Assembly: GCF_000013605.1 (NCBI RefSeq)
Contig: NC_007901.1
Coordinates: 1 to 64,000, forward strand
Reading direction: 5' to 3'
Origin: Rhodoferax ferrireducens T118
GTDB lineage: Bacteria > Pseudomonadota > Gammaproteobacteria > Burkholderiales > Burkholderiaceae_C
Length of the DNA stretch: 64,000 bases
Part shown: one piece after another, positions 8,916 to 18,498 of the stretch
How positions within the stretch are numbered: position 1 is the first letter of the stretch
Layout of the letters: the number at the start of each line of letters is the position of its first letter
Program-made: the position numbers and the translations under genes
The notes under the pieces: model-generated
Told to the model about the DNA's origin: nothing
What the model saw: only the letters and a program-made list of their open reading frames with translations
The model's database searches: none

Positions 8916-9655
8916 CTTTCCTCGCCAATCTCAAAGTGGGTGATATACATTCCCAAGGGGTTGAGATCGAGTTCCTGTGGGGTCGTTGGCTGTTCACGGG
9001 CGAACTGAAGCGTCATTACCCAATCGCGCCCAACGGGCACAGGACGGTCTTCGCTACGCTCAGATGTCCGGAAGCGAATGAGAACCAGCTTGCCATCCTC
9101 CCTGAACGAAATGGTCTTGCGCTCAGCTTTCCGAATGAGCCCCTTTGTTGTCTTTTGGCGCTGATAAGGTTGCTCGACGTCCATGAATGACCTGAACTCA
9201 TTTGAGGCACGGTTGCGGGTGTAGGCATAGGCTGCCACGTGCCCGTCTTGAACCAATTTCGGATAGTCGGCATTGATCGCATACAAACGCTCAACGAACT
9301 GAAACAATTCCCTCTCAAGCACTGGTCGGTCTGGTGTGTACTCCACGGCTCTTTTGACTTCACCGGCTGCTTTGGAGACCCTTCCATTGGTATCGTCAAT
9401 GGCAATGACATAGGGCTCAGTCGTCTTCAGTGGGATCATCCACAAGAATGCAAATGACAGAACGACCACAATGACCAGCAGCAGTATGCAAATCACGAAA
9501 AGCCGGGCACGGTCAACCACCGGTTGGCCAACAGAGTCGTAATATTCATTGCGCGCCTTCGCAAACGCTGCATCAGGCATTGCATCTTCAAATGCGTTGG
9601 CCAGCTGATTGTTTGACTGGACTTGAGTCTTGGCTGCTCGTTTGAAAAAACCCAT
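8912..9655 (-). CDS. virB8: VirB8/TrbF-like inner-membrane T4SS protein
   Basis: A 247-aa VirB8/TrbF family protein. It has a cytoplasmic N-terminus, a single membrane helix (about 51-73) and a periplasmic NTF2-like domain (ERELFQFVERLYAINADYP; RTIS-type strands; VGRDWVMTLQFAREQPTTPQELDLNPLGMYI). The NPLG motif near the C-terminus is characteristic of VirB8/TrbF. It is the assembly factor connecting the inner-membrane complex with VirB9/10. It is first in the virB8-9-10 group and separated from the AAA+ gene upstream by a 221-bp gap holding a hairpin. Confidence 0.92.
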   Translation of the reverse strand: MGFFKRAAKTQVQSNNQLANAFEDAMPDAAFAKARNEYYDSVGQPVVDRARLFVICILLLVIVVVLSFAFLWMIPLKTTEPYVIAIDDTNGRVSKAAGEVKRAVEYTPDRPVLERELFQFVERLYAINADYPKLVQDGHVAAYAYTRNRASNEFRSFMDVEQPYQRQKTTKGLIRKAERKTISFREDGKLVLIRFRTSERSEDRPVPVGRDWVMTLQFAREQPTTPQELDLNPLGMYITHFEIGEER

Positions 9656-9791
9656 AGGTGTCTAGTTCTCGAATTGATTGCCCAACTTTACGGGTTTGGC
9701 CTGCTCAATTCTGGATAAAACTAGCTGAAAACGAGTTCAAAAGCTGCACATAATGAATTTAGTGTGTCAAGTGGTGGCAGTTTTGACGCAT

Positions 9792-9825
9792 TACCCCCAT
9801 GCCGTCGTGCTGTGGCAAGGGGGTA
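9792..9825 (-). other. Strong hairpin in the virB8 leader
   Basis: The 221-bp gap 9656-9876 holds no convincing gene. Its main structure is an inverted repeat, TACCCCCatGCC pairing with GGCaaGGGGGTA around an 10-nt loop. In the minus transcript it lies 53 nt after the AAA+ stop codon and about 135 nt before virB8. There is no T-tract, so it is more likely an mRNA-processing or stability element, or a partial transcription block, than a classical terminator. Confidence 0.5.
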
Positions 9826-9876
9826 TGGTGTGAATCGCCAGTCCAGCGTTGCCGGATGGCCCGGCAATTTGGCCAA

Positions 9877-11943
9877 CTACAGCTGCGTCGAAATGATCGC
9901 CTTGTCGATGTCAGCCATGCAAACCGGCCGGGCATCACATCCTTGACCGAATGTGTAATTGATGGCCTTGCGCAACAGACCCAGGGCGTCCGATGGTGCA
10001 GCCTCGCGAAGTTTTGCAGCAAGGGCTCTGGGAGTCAGGTCCGGCGCAAACGTTACCTTTGTCTTGGAGACGAAGTCTTTCTCCAGAAAGGTCACCAGAT
10101 CCTCACCCGTGAGTTTGCCCATGAAAATCTTCTCTGCAAAGCGGCCGCCGCGCAGCGCGGCTCCGTCAATGATCTCGGCATTGTTGGTCGCCGCCATAAA
10201 CACGATTTCTGGAATTTTGCCCATCATGCCGTCCATGGCTTTGAGGATTTCATTGGTCGCGCCTGCGGCGTTTGAATGTGTGCGATCGCGCAGCAATTCA
10301 TCGGCCTCGTCAATGAAGATGATGGCCGGGCGATGATTGGAGGCAAGGTCCATGGTGTCGCGGAACTTGCGCGGGTCTTGTAAAACATCGGAGGCATTGA
10401 CCTCGAACACGTGCCAGTATTCGAGTTCACGGGCCAGCGCGCGCACGAGGTTGGTCTTGCCGGTGCCCGGTGGGCCATACAGCAAGACCCCGCTCGGTGG
10501 CTCCCCACCGCGTTCTGTGATTTCTTCCCAGTGGCGCAACCGGTAGACCAGACTGTCGGTTTCGCGGCGCACCTCAGAGGTCAATGCAATTTCCGACAAC
10601 TTAGCACCAAAATTGGGGATTGCGCTGGCGCGGCGCGAGGCCTCGCGCGAAGCCTGTTTGAAGTCCTCGACCGTGGCGATAGTGCTCTTGATCCCTTTGC
10701 CATTGTCACGCAGGCGTTTGACGGTGGATTCGATAAAGGCGATTGAGCGGCGCACCCAGAGTTCGGCTACGTGATGCACGGTGGACTCTTCGGCGGTGAC
10801 ATTGAATTTCTTGAGCATCCCGCGCAAAATTGCCTCCCGGGCTTCCTGGTCCGGGTAGGGAACTTCAATGCGGAAGTCAAAACGCCCGTCGCGAGCTATG
10901 GCGGAGTCAATTTTCTCCGCAAAGTTTGTTGCGGCAATCAGGACAATCCGCGATTTTCGTGCGTTGTCGATTTCGGAGAGCAATGCTGTGACCAGCTTGC
11001 GGTCTTCGTCGTGCATGTTTCCATTGCCCCGGCTCATGGCGACACCATCAAATTCGTCAAAGAAAACAACGCAGGGCTCTAAGGCAGCTTGGCGGAAAAG
11101 CTCTTTCAAAACTGCTGGAGACTCATTGACCCATTTGCTTGTGAGATCTTGGCAGCCAAGTTTCACAAAGGGTAGACCGAGCTCCCCCGCAATTAATTCA
11201 GCGATAGTCGTCTTTCCGTTTCCCGATGGGCCAGAAAGCAGAATGCCATTTGTGTCAGCAACCGTCCCTTTACGGGCAGCGTAATCGCGGAAAGGTTGGA
11301 TGTTTTTTAGCAACTCGGCTTTGAAGTCAGCCATCCCCACCATGCTGTCTAAACCCACCGTCGGGTTCTTCCACGCAAAACTATGGCTCTGAGTCTCTGT
11401 GTTTGCAGTGCTGTTTTCTGCAGGTTGAGGACGCTGTACTTCCGTTGTGTTCTGTCCCTTGGGAAGATCTGCTTGAGGCGACTTGATGCCTGCAGACCAT
11501 GCTACAGGACTGATGATGAAAAACCTGATGACTGTTCTTGTTGTAACCGCCATTAACCAACCGATCAGGACCGGGAAGATAATTCCCACCGTCAAAAACG
11601 CAAGGGGTAGCATTACTGGACCAAATTCGCCAATGCCTTGCGCCGTTACAGCGGCGACCACCGCCATGAGAAACGGAAAAAAGAATACATACAGGTATGT
11701 GGCGGCACGAATAGTGGCCTCTGGAATCTGCGCCGCAAAGATACATAGAAAGTAAATCATCCCCCCCCACTGGACAGCGGTGACGGCACTGCTGCTCGAC
11801 GCCCATGAAACGAACGGAGCCCGCGCCATCGCTGAGTTGACGAGCCACACATACAGACAGAAGGCGAGTACCGTGGCGATTACGGTCAAACCTAAACTGT
11901 TGTCTGGAACCAATGTGATCGACCTCTTTGTTTCGGCGTCCAT
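9877..11943 (-). CDS. Membrane-anchored tandem AAA+ ATPase (Cdc48/FtsH-like)
   Basis: A 688-aa protein with four predicted N-terminal membrane helices (about 17-36, 55-75, 82-103, 110-135) followed by two complete AAA+ modules. AAA1: Walker A GPSGNGKT (238-245), Walker B FFDE (294-297), DGRFD arginine-finger region (352-356). AAA2: Walker A GPPGTGKT (490-497), Walker B IIFIDEAD (541-548), and GGRFAEK. The AAA2 sequence resembles Cdc48/FtsH-type unfoldases. No FtsH zinc-protease motif (HEAGH) is present, so it should remodel rather than degrade proteins. It sits inside the T4SS operon, overlaps the upstream gene (TAATG) and may drive assembly or disassembly of a secretion component. I know of no standard Trb/VirB counterpart. 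Confidence 0.82.
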   Translation of the reverse strand: MDAETKRSITLVPDNSLGLTVIATVLAFCLYVWLVNSAMARAPFVSWASSSSAVTAVQWGGMIYFLCIFAAQIPEATIRAATYLYVFFFPFLMAVVAAVTAQGIGEFGPVMLPLAFLTVGIIFPVLIGWLMAVTTRTVIRFFIISPVAWSAGIKSPQADLPKGQNTTEVQRPQPAENSTANTETQSHSFAWKNPTVGLDSMVGMADFKAELLKNIQPFRDYAARKGTVADTNGILLSGPSGNGKTTIAELIAGELGLPFVKLGCQDLTSKWVNESPAVLKELFRQAALEPCVVFFDEFDGVAMSRGNGNMHDEDRKLVTALLSEIDNARKSRIVLIAATNFAEKIDSAIARDGRFDFRIEVPYPDQEAREAILRGMLKKFNVTAEESTVHHVAELWVRRSIAFIESTVKRLRDNGKGIKSTIATVEDFKQASREASRRASAIPNFGAKLSEIALTSEVRRETDSLVYRLRHWEEITERGGEPPSGVLLYGPPGTGKTNLVRALARELEYWHVFEVNASDVLQDPRKFRDTMDLASNHRPAIIFIDEADELLRDRTHSNAAGATNEILKAMDGMMGKIPEIVFMAATNNAEIIDGAALRGGRFAEKIFMGKLTGEDLVTFLEKDFVSKTKVTFAPDLTPRALAAKLREAAPSDALGLLRKAINYTFGQGCDARPVCMADIDKAIISTQL

Positions 11944-12350
11944 TATTTTGCTCCCTTGCTTTTGTGGACAATAATTGATACGTGATCTCTGTATGTTGGT
12001 TCGATAAACGTATTGATTGCGTCATACGCTTCCATTCCAGCGTCCATAGTCACATTTACACGCCTTTTGACTGCAACAAAGCCGCCTGATGACCAACCTA
12101 GTGATGACAGATAATCCATGTCAAAGGTGACTGACCGGCAACCCTTGATCTGTCTCAAACAGTAAGAGGTTACAGACTGCTGCCATTGGGGACCCAACTG
12201 GTTAGTCGCGGTCAGATACCAACCAGCGTTGTAGACCCATATTTGGGTGCCGACCCACGCGGCGGCAATCAGGTAAACAATCGTGTATATCAGGCCAGTC
12301 GCATTCACGATGCGACTGGAAAAATTGGTCTTTTGAGTGGTTGAAGTCAT
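11943..12350 (-). CDS. Unknown single-pass membrane protein in the T4SS operon
   Basis: A 135-aa protein I do not recognise. It has one clear membrane helix (about 17-39, ending VGTQIWVYNAGW) and a 90-residue likely periplasmic tail with two Cys residues in the segment SYCLRQIKGCRSV, which could form a disulfide. SD AAGGACACAAGAA precedes the ATG. Its TAA overlaps the ATG of the tandem AAA+ gene, so the two are probably translated together and may work as a pair. It could be an adaptor or substrate for that ATPase, but this is inference from coupling only. Confidence 0.62.
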   Translation of the reverse strand: MTSTTQKTNFSSRIVNATGLIYTIVYLIAAAWVGTQIWVYNAGWYLTATNQLGPQWQQSVTSYCLRQIKGCRSVTFDMDYLSSLGWSSGGFVAVKRRVNVTMDAGMEAYDAINTFIEPTYRDHVSIIVHKSKGAK

Positions 12351-12495
12351 TTCTTGTGTCCTTTGAATTCATGATACGGACACAACACAATTTGGCAACT
12401 TTTATTTCTGCTCGGACAGCAGAGCCTTTTTGGCGCCGCCCGGTCCGCTTGCTGCTGCGCACTTAAGCTCAGCTAACAGCGCCGGTTGCTGTCTT

Positions 12496-12843
12496 CTACA
12501 GGCTGGCTATCGCGTAAAGCACCAAGCTCTTAGCGGCAAAATAGACATTGCCGGCGATGGTTGCTAACACGAAGACGGACGCCGCCCAGAAAAACGGGCC
12601 ATACATTTCTTTGAGTGAGCGCAGCGTCCACGACAGTAGCAACACAATATTGTGTTGGACAAAATCTGGCGGTTGAAAGATTTGTTTGAATAGGTTGTTC
12701 GCAGCATTCTCCGTATACTGCCCTTCAATTTTCAGGTTGTTACGTTGTTCCTTAAAGAACGCCTTGCGTTCAAGAAACTCAGTCTTGCTTTCTTTGATGG
12801 CCGTATCGGCTGGCATTTCAAACCGAACTGCTGTCAGCATCAT
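12496..12843 (-). CDS. Small unknown membrane protein in the T4SS operon
   Basis: A 115-aa protein of unknown function. The N-terminal half is charged and helical (KESKTEFLERKAFFKEQRNNLK), and the C-terminal 35 residues form one or two hydrophobic segments. AAGGAAAACC precedes two consecutive ATG codons; the first is used here. It lies between trbL and the 135-aa gene with gaps of 130 and 145 bp. Those gaps hold no visible gene. Topology resembles small T4SS accessory proteins, but no family is recognised. Confidence 0.58.
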   Translation of the reverse strand: MMLTAVRFEMPADTAIKESKTEFLERKAFFKEQRNNLKIEGQYTENAANNLFKQIFQPPDFVQHNIVLLLSWTLRSLKEMYGPFFWAASVFVLATIAGNVYFAAKSLVLYAIASL

Positions 12844-12973
12844 GGTTTTCCTTTAATGATTTTGATCGACAGGACCCAATTTACCTTTGCCCGTGAAGTG
12901 TCTGTCACCACAGGTCAACCGAAGCGATCGCGTGATCACTTGCGGATAACACGCTGACCGTGCTGCCACCCTT

Positions 12974-14875
12974 CTATGGGTTTCCCTTCTTGGTTGGGCG
13001 AAGTGGGCGAAATCTACCGGCAGATTGAGCAGGTGTAGTCGGTGTGGGCGGTGTTGCGGGTGAAGCTGCACCGGCAGATTTCGGGGTCGAAGGCGCTTTA
13101 CTGGCGGTTACTAGAGATCCCGAAACTGCACGTTTACCAACAATCTGAGCATGTGAGAATCCCTTACCCTCTGCAAGAGCCTCGTTAAAGGCTCTATTTC
13201 CAGCCCGGGTTGCCTGTTGGGATTCCTGTTTTGTTGGCGCCAATCCTTTATTAGTGGCTATTGAGGCCGTTGCAGACTGGCCAAAGGATGCTGGATTTGC
13301 AATCGATTGCGCTGCAGACTTGATGCCGCCCCCCGCTGCTTGGAGACCGCCCACCGCAGCCGACTTGGCGCCAGATGCTGTCGCGCGCATCACTCCCGCC
13401 CCGGCCGAGCGAATCCCGGGTAATGCAGCCTTTGCCCCGGCCATTACGGAACCGCCTGGGCCCTTCATTGCGTTCCCAAAGGCGGTTTTTGCAGATCCCA
13501 GTCCTGGGCTGGCCGCGGCCTTTGCCGCGCCCGCAACCGCGCCGATGCCGGAAGCGGCAGACTTACCCATGCTCATACCCTTGGATGCGACAGATTTTGC
13601 CATGTTGGCGCCAGCGCTGGTCATCCCAGAGGCCTTTGCCGCCGCGCCACCAGGTGCCGACGTAACTCCCTGCGTCGCCTTCATCGCCTGGCTGAAAGCA
13701 TGAATGCCAATTCCAGAAAGCGCACCGCCGCTAAGCAGCGTTTGAGCCATGCTGTTAACTTTAGTTGCGATTGTTATCAGAATAAGCGATCCAATAAAAA
13801 CGGGACTCATAATGGCCTGAATTTGCGGCCCACTAAAAAATCCGGTCGTCGGAATCCTAGCCAATTCGGCTTGAATAGCTGTTCCAAAGCTCGCCATCCC
13901 AGCCACAAACAATGCGGCAATGACTAATGCCGTGAAGCTGATGAGTAACGTTTTTAGCCACGCGTCAAAAAGAAACTGGAGCGGGCGAAACAGCAACCAC
14001 GGGACCAGTAAGCCGGTGAATGCAAATGCGAGCTTGATTGCGATTACTGTTGCAAAGGCTTCTCCCAGGATAAGTGCACCAGCAATACAGAAAGCGATCA
14101 CAGAAAACACCCACAACAAAATCGTCGGAATAAGGGTTATAAACGATGAAACGATTGTCAAAGGATTAGAAAGGCCGCGGTCCCAGAACGAAAGTCCCAT
14201 CATAATTTTGATGGACGTAAACAGATCGCTTATCACCGCCCCGAGAAATTCGCCTGACGAAGATGATACTGATGTGCCGGCGAATGTCGGCGAGAACCCC
14301 GACATGATTGACATGAACCCCCGCTCGATTTCTTTTGGTATGGTGGTCGGACCAGTCCCAGTCAGATACCCAAGCCATGCTTGGTCCACCATACATGCCA
14401 AGACAAGCGACCCCACAAAGCTAAGTTTGATTCCCTGAATGGCCAGATCAAAGAGATCAGTTGTCCCCGCAGCCAGTTGGATGCCTCCCATCGCGATGGT
14501 TATAAGGACAAGCGCATAGACAATATTCGTGCCAGAGCCCGTAAAAAATGAGGCCATTCTGTCGATTGGGCGGAAGAATCCATCCATCATGTTAACGATG
14601 GTCGATGCCATGTCTACCTGATGAAGTTCAGAATCCGAAATCGGCCTCATGGGTGCCTCTCCTGGCGCTCCAGGACCCACGAGTGGCGCGGTGTTTAACG
14701 TGCCGTTAAGGTTGTAAATCGCGCCGCCTCCGCATGTATAGAGAGTCCCACCTGGACTTAGGGTGCATGTGGACAAATCCGTACCGTCCGCGGCCGCTGC
14801 AGTTAGGCCTGGCACAGGAATTGACAGAATAATCAAGGCCCCCAACAAGGCACGACATTTTTGGAAGAAGCACAT
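12974..14875 (-). CDS. trbL: VirB6/TrbL-like polytopic T4SS protein
   Basis: A 633-aa TrbL/VirB6 family protein. It has a signal-like N-terminus, a short periplasmic segment with paired Cys, then 6-7 hydrophobic helices between about 115 and 395 with the family's central pattern (IVYALVLITIAMGGIQLAAG; FAFTGLLVPWLLFRPLQFLFDAW). Residues about 400-633 form a long Ala/Gly/Ser-rich, low-complexity cytoplasmic tail, as is common in TrbL. VirB6 proteins form the inner-membrane channel that receives DNA from VirB11 and VirB4. It follows trbJ by 17 bp, the usual Trb order. Confidence 0.88.
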   Translation of the reverse strand: MCFFQKCRALLGALIILSIPVPGLTAAAADGTDLSTCTLSPGGTLYTCGGGAIYNLNGTLNTAPLVGPGAPGEAPMRPISDSELHQVDMASTIVNMMDGFFRPIDRMASFFTGSGTNIVYALVLITIAMGGIQLAAGTTDLFDLAIQGIKLSFVGSLVLACMVDQAWLGYLTGTGPTTIPKEIERGFMSIMSGFSPTFAGTSVSSSSGEFLGAVISDLFTSIKIMMGLSFWDRGLSNPLTIVSSFITLIPTILLWVFSVIAFCIAGALILGEAFATVIAIKLAFAFTGLLVPWLLFRPLQFLFDAWLKTLLISFTALVIAALFVAGMASFGTAIQAELARIPTTGFFSGPQIQAIMSPVFIGSLILITIATKVNSMAQTLLSGGALSGIGIHAFSQAMKATQGVTSAPGGAAAKASGMTSAGANMAKSVASKGMSMGKSAASGIGAVAGAAKAAASPGLGSAKTAFGNAMKGPGGSVMAGAKAALPGIRSAGAGVMRATASGAKSAAVGGLQAAGGGIKSAAQSIANPASFGQSATASIATNKGLAPTKQESQQATRAGNRAFNEALAEGKGFSHAQIVGKRAVSGSLVTASKAPSTPKSAGAASPATPPTPTTPAQSAGRFRPLRPTKKGNP

Positions 14876-14892
14876 GTCAATTTACTGAAAGA

Positions 14893-15657
14893 TTATTTCT
14901 TCCTGAATCCGCCTATCAGTCTATTCCAAGTATCGTCGCCATGCCGTTTGGCATCTGCTGCATTCTTTTCCTCGTAATCTCTCTTGCTCTGTTCTTCCGC
15001 CGCTGTCTTAACCGTACGGTCCTGTTCTGCTGCATTATTGCGCGCCATGTAGGACAGCACTTGTGCATTATTCGTGTTAAGCATCGTCATGTGCATATTC
15101 ATCATCTGCATCAACTCGGTATTTGTTTCTGGCAATCTCTCTTGCCACTTTTGTAGTTGCACATAGGAGTCATCCACGCTCTTGAGCGCCCGCATGTTTT
15201 GTTGTTGTTCCAGTCTTGCCGACTCAATGCCTTGCGACACCCGTCGTGCTTGCGCAGCCTGATATTCCTGCACGCTCACGCCGTACTTTTGTGACATCTG
15301 CATCGTGTAGTTATATCGCCCAGTCAAGTCATCAATATTCCCATTGAGATTTGTAAGTGCTTTCTTCATCCCTTGCATGTCTCGAATCTGGGACTGGAGT
15401 TGAGGTCCGCCGACAACCCCGGCGATGGCATTCACATCGCCCGAAGCAATCGCCCTGCCCTGTTTGTAAAGTTCCTGCAGTTGTCTCAATTTTGTCAAAT
15501 TGCCGCCAACAGACTCACTGAGAAGTTTGACTGATTGACCGGCAGTGATCAGGGTTTGACTGTAGTTGGCGGGATCAAACACGACGCTGCCTGAAGCCAT
15601 GGCAAACGCATTCATTCCAGTAAATACCAAGCACAGGGAAATAAACAATCTACGCAT
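14893..15657 (-). CDS. trbJ: TrbJ/VirB5-like minor pilus protein
   Basis: A 254-aa exported helical protein. It has a signal peptide (about 1-19) and, just after it, VVFDPANYSQT, the hallmark opening of TrbJ/VirB5 proteins. The rest is almost all alpha-helical with Gln/Met-rich stretches (LTKLRQLQELYKQGRAI; MQMMNMHMTML) and a charged C-terminal tail. VirB5 proteins sit at the pilus tip and help with recipient contact or entry exclusion. Its position between trbE and trbL is canonical. Confidence 0.88.
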   Translation of the reverse strand: MRRLFISLCLVFTGMNAFAMASGSVVFDPANYSQTLITAGQSVKLLSESVGGNLTKLRQLQELYKQGRAIASGDVNAIAGVVGGPQLQSQIRDMQGMKKALTNLNGNIDDLTGRYNYTMQMSQKYGVSVQEYQAAQARRVSQGIESARLEQQQNMRALKSVDDSYVQLQKWQERLPETNTELMQMMNMHMTMLNTNNAQVLSYMARNNAAEQDRTVKTAAEEQSKRDYEEKNAADAKRHGDDTWNRLIGGFRKK

Positions 15658-15693
15658 AGTGGTTCCTCTATTAACAAAAAAAAATCTCTCTGC

Positions 15694-18189
15694 CTAACCA
15701 ATCATCTCTTCGAAATAGCTTTGTTTCCAACCGGCGTTGGCTTCTCTGGTGGCATAGTGTTTGTCAAACGTATGCCGCGCTCTTGATCCGGCGCTTATGC
15801 AAACAACGATTTCTTCTGGCAATTCGAGGTCCAACATTCGTGAAATACTTGGCGTCTTGAGGTAGTAGTGTTTTTTGTCCGTTGCCTCAGCGATTCTCTG
15901 GATTTCCTCTGGCAATAAACCTGCTGCCTCAATGTAGAGTTCCGAACTGTTCATTATGTTTTGGTCAGGCAGGTAGATCGTGTTCGGGATATTGCTCATG
16001 ATCGATGTTTTGATGGAGCACTCCTGAATTTCTTTCATGGTCTGGGTCACGATCCATAGCGAGCCGTTGCGCTTGCCCAGCGTGCGAAGGAAATCGTCGA
16101 TCTTCTTCGCGAACTTCTCGTTGTCCAGGAAGAACCAAGTCTCTTCAATACTGACAATTGTTGGTGAATCGTCAAGAAGCCCCTCAATCAAATAAAAGAG
16201 GTACGACATCGCCAAGCCGGCGACAACTTTATTGCCAAACAGATCCTGGCATTCAAAACAAATATGACGACCGATCTCGACTTCTTCTGGCTCATTGTCA
16301 AACCAATTACCGTCTGCACCACCTGCGATCCAGCGGCCCAGATAGGCCCCGAGGTCAGGCCCGAGTGACGTTGCCAAGTAGTGAAGCCGCCAATGCTTGC
16401 GCCCAAGTTCAGCCAACCCTCTGATGGATTGAGTAATCCGATCAATTTCTGCCGGGCTGCACATGACGCCATTGCGACCCGACTCAATCAGTTCAATCAC
16501 CCAGTTGACAAGAAACCCATGGTGTCGTTCGTGCCCAAGTAATGACAGCGGCGCCATCCGTGTACCGTTCTTGGCACTCTGGTTCAAGTCAACATGGACT
16601 CCGTCCTGCAGCAATGTCGCGATGCGGCATGAGTAGTTTTTGTCGATAACAATCGTTCGGCAGGGCTCGTATTTTCTGAATTGCGACAAAAGAAAGTTGG
16701 TCGCCGTACTTTTGCCAGCACGCGTCGGACCAATCACCTTCAAATGCCCTACTCCCCGCTCCCACAAATCAATAAATGCTGGAGTCCCTGCGGTGGTCGG
16801 AATGGATGTCAGAGCTGGGAATTCGCGCTTGATTTCTTTTTCAAAATGAACACACTTTTCGGGGCCTTTGGTGAGGGTGCGGATGGGCGCAATGTCGGCC
16901 GCATTCCCGAAGCTGACAAAGTTCCACCGAACTGAGGCCCCCCATTGACCGGGTAATGTTTGGGTGAAAGCGGTCAACTGGTGCATGCGCTCAACGTGCC
17001 CGTTGAATCGGGAGAATTTCAGGTTCTCAACCACTTGTTGCCTGACCCTCTTCATCTCCTCATAGGTATCGCCAAAACACAATACAGTCAAATTGTGATG
17101 TCCAAAGGCACGGTTGGCCTGGTACAGATCCACAAGCGCTGCCTTCGCATCCAGAGCCATCGCGAGCCGCCCCTCATTGAACTTGGTGGGCTCGGTCTTG
17201 GCAAACGTCGTGTACATCCGGTGAAAAAACGGAACTGACTTGGAGATGTTGTAGCGCTCTATGTCTTCGATTGTCTTTTGTGCAACGTCCCTGTCAATGA
17301 ATCGAAAACAGTGGGCTACTGTGATTTCTCCCTCAATCGTGGTCAGCCAGTCAAGCTGGCTAACCACGGTTTCAGCATTGCCACTGAATCCCTTGAGACT
17401 GACCACCCCGACGTATTTCTCCTTTTCATTGGTGAAAACCAGGGCGTCGGGCGTTCGGCGAAGCGAGTCAGAGCAAAGCATGTTGCTCAGAAACGATGGA
17501 ATTGTGGGTACCGGGTATGCGGTTCTTGATGGTGAGGCTGGCGACACCCGGTTGTAGAGTTCCGCCATCAGACGCTCCTCGCCGAGACGCCGCAAACCCA
17601 AATTTCTCATACCGCTCTCAAGGGAGAGCAATTTGTCCTCAAGCGCCGTCTTTGCCGCTTGCATCTTGCGCTCGTCGACGGACCGTCGCGCTTTTAGCGA
17701 TAATTGCGTTTTGATGGCTTTTCCAAAAGCAGCAGTCAACCCAAGGCCCTCTTCCTTGACCAAAAGGTCAACCGTGTCGAACAGTGCCATGGTCCCGACA
17801 TTGGCACGCTGATGTACAGCTAAAGAATATTTATTCTCGTATTGAGTGGATGTGACTTTGTCCTGCCACGTTTGATCTATAAATCGGGCAACATTGTCGG
17901 AAAAATGTCCCCGTGGGTATGCGTCTGTCTTACGCCGGTCGACATAGGACCATACCGTTGAGCCAGATCCGAAACCAGAGAATGCCTGTTCAAAAGCGTT
18001 TACCGCAAGACTGGTCTCGGCTTCGGAGCGCCCCTCTGCATCCAGACCATCATACTCATACAGAGCCAACATACCCTGATCAAGTGTGGCTACGGTTTGT
18101 TCGTCCCAAAGACACATGTAGGGAAGAAGTTCCTGAAAGCCACGGGCTGAGCGGTTATAACCAGCAACAAGATCAGCGATGTTCAGCAT
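15694..18189 (-). CDS. trbE: VirB4/TrbE-like T4SS ATPase
   Basis: An 831-aa conjugation ATPase of the VirB4/TrbE/CagE family. The N-terminal CagE domain covers about 1-430. The C-terminal RecA-like domain has Walker A GPTRAGKST (487-494), Walker B near 680 (IVSIEETWFF) and the RNGSLWIVTQTMKE motif near 710. It powers pilus subunit extraction and substrate transport at the inner membrane. Its start overlaps the end of trbD by 7 bp, so TrbD and TrbE are coupled as in IncP plasmids. Full family length. Confidence 0.95.
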   Translation of the reverse strand: MLNIADLVAGYNRSARGFQELLPYMCLWDEQTVATLDQGMLALYEYDGLDAEGRSEAETSLAVNAFEQAFSGFGSGSTVWSYVDRRKTDAYPRGHFSDNVARFIDQTWQDKVTSTQYENKYSLAVHQRANVGTMALFDTVDLLVKEEGLGLTAAFGKAIKTQLSLKARRSVDERKMQAAKTALEDKLLSLESGMRNLGLRRLGEERLMAELYNRVSPASPSRTAYPVPTIPSFLSNMLCSDSLRRTPDALVFTNEKEKYVGVVSLKGFSGNAETVVSQLDWLTTIEGEITVAHCFRFIDRDVAQKTIEDIERYNISKSVPFFHRMYTTFAKTEPTKFNEGRLAMALDAKAALVDLYQANRAFGHHNLTVLCFGDTYEEMKRVRQQVVENLKFSRFNGHVERMHQLTAFTQTLPGQWGASVRWNFVSFGNAADIAPIRTLTKGPEKCVHFEKEIKREFPALTSIPTTAGTPAFIDLWERGVGHLKVIGPTRAGKSTATNFLLSQFRKYEPCRTIVIDKNYSCRIATLLQDGVHVDLNQSAKNGTRMAPLSLLGHERHHGFLVNWVIELIESGRNGVMCSPAEIDRITQSIRGLAELGRKHWRLHYLATSLGPDLGAYLGRWIAGGADGNWFDNEPEEVEIGRHICFECQDLFGNKVVAGLAMSYLFYLIEGLLDDSPTIVSIEETWFFLDNEKFAKKIDDFLRTLGKRNGSLWIVTQTMKEIQECSIKTSIMSNIPNTIYLPDQNIMNSSELYIEAAGLLPEEIQRIAEATDKKHYYLKTPSISRMLDLELPEEIVVCISAGSRARHTFDKHYATREANAGWKQSYFEEMIG

Positions 18190-18488
18190 AGGAGGTCTCG
18201 GCCTGCACCAAACGGACGTTTGTTCATGTGCTGACTAGGTTTTGGCCAAGGGTCATAAAAGTCGCCTTCTTTCATGTACTTTGTGAATATTCGGCTCAGA
18301 TGAGGGTCCCGCCCAAACATCCACTGGAGAAGCTTGTGCCCGAAATAGGTCACTGCAAGCCACCAGGTGAGGCCAGGCCCGATGACCATTACAAGCCCCA
18401 TCGTCACGTTAATGACGACGGGTTGGAACTCCGCTCCGGCCACTGACTTGACCTCAAGCAGGCATTGATATATGGGCGTTGCTCGCAT
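18183..18488 (-). CDS. trbD: VirB3/TrbD-like inner-membrane protein
   Basis: A 101-aa VirB3/TrbD protein. The opening (MRATPIYQCLLEVKSVAGAE) matches the conserved TrbD start, followed by a hydrophobic hairpin (about 26-52) and a short charged tail (FGRDPHLSRIFTKYMKEGDFYDPWP). VirB3 proteins associate with VirB4 and are needed for pilus formation. It overlaps trbE by 7 bp and lies 10 bp after trbC. Confidence 0.9.
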   Translation of the reverse strand: MRATPIYQCLLEVKSVAGAEFQPVVINVTMGLVMVIGPGLTWWLAVTYFGHKLLQWMFGRDPHLSRIFTKYMKEGDFYDPWPKPSQHMNKRPFGAGRDLLC

Positions 18489-18498
18489 CGTTTGGATG

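Noticed and set aside
9792..9825. Hairpin before virB8 considered as a motif copy because it contains ATGCCGTCG
   Set aside because: The stem is formed by other bases and the TGANAT part is absent.
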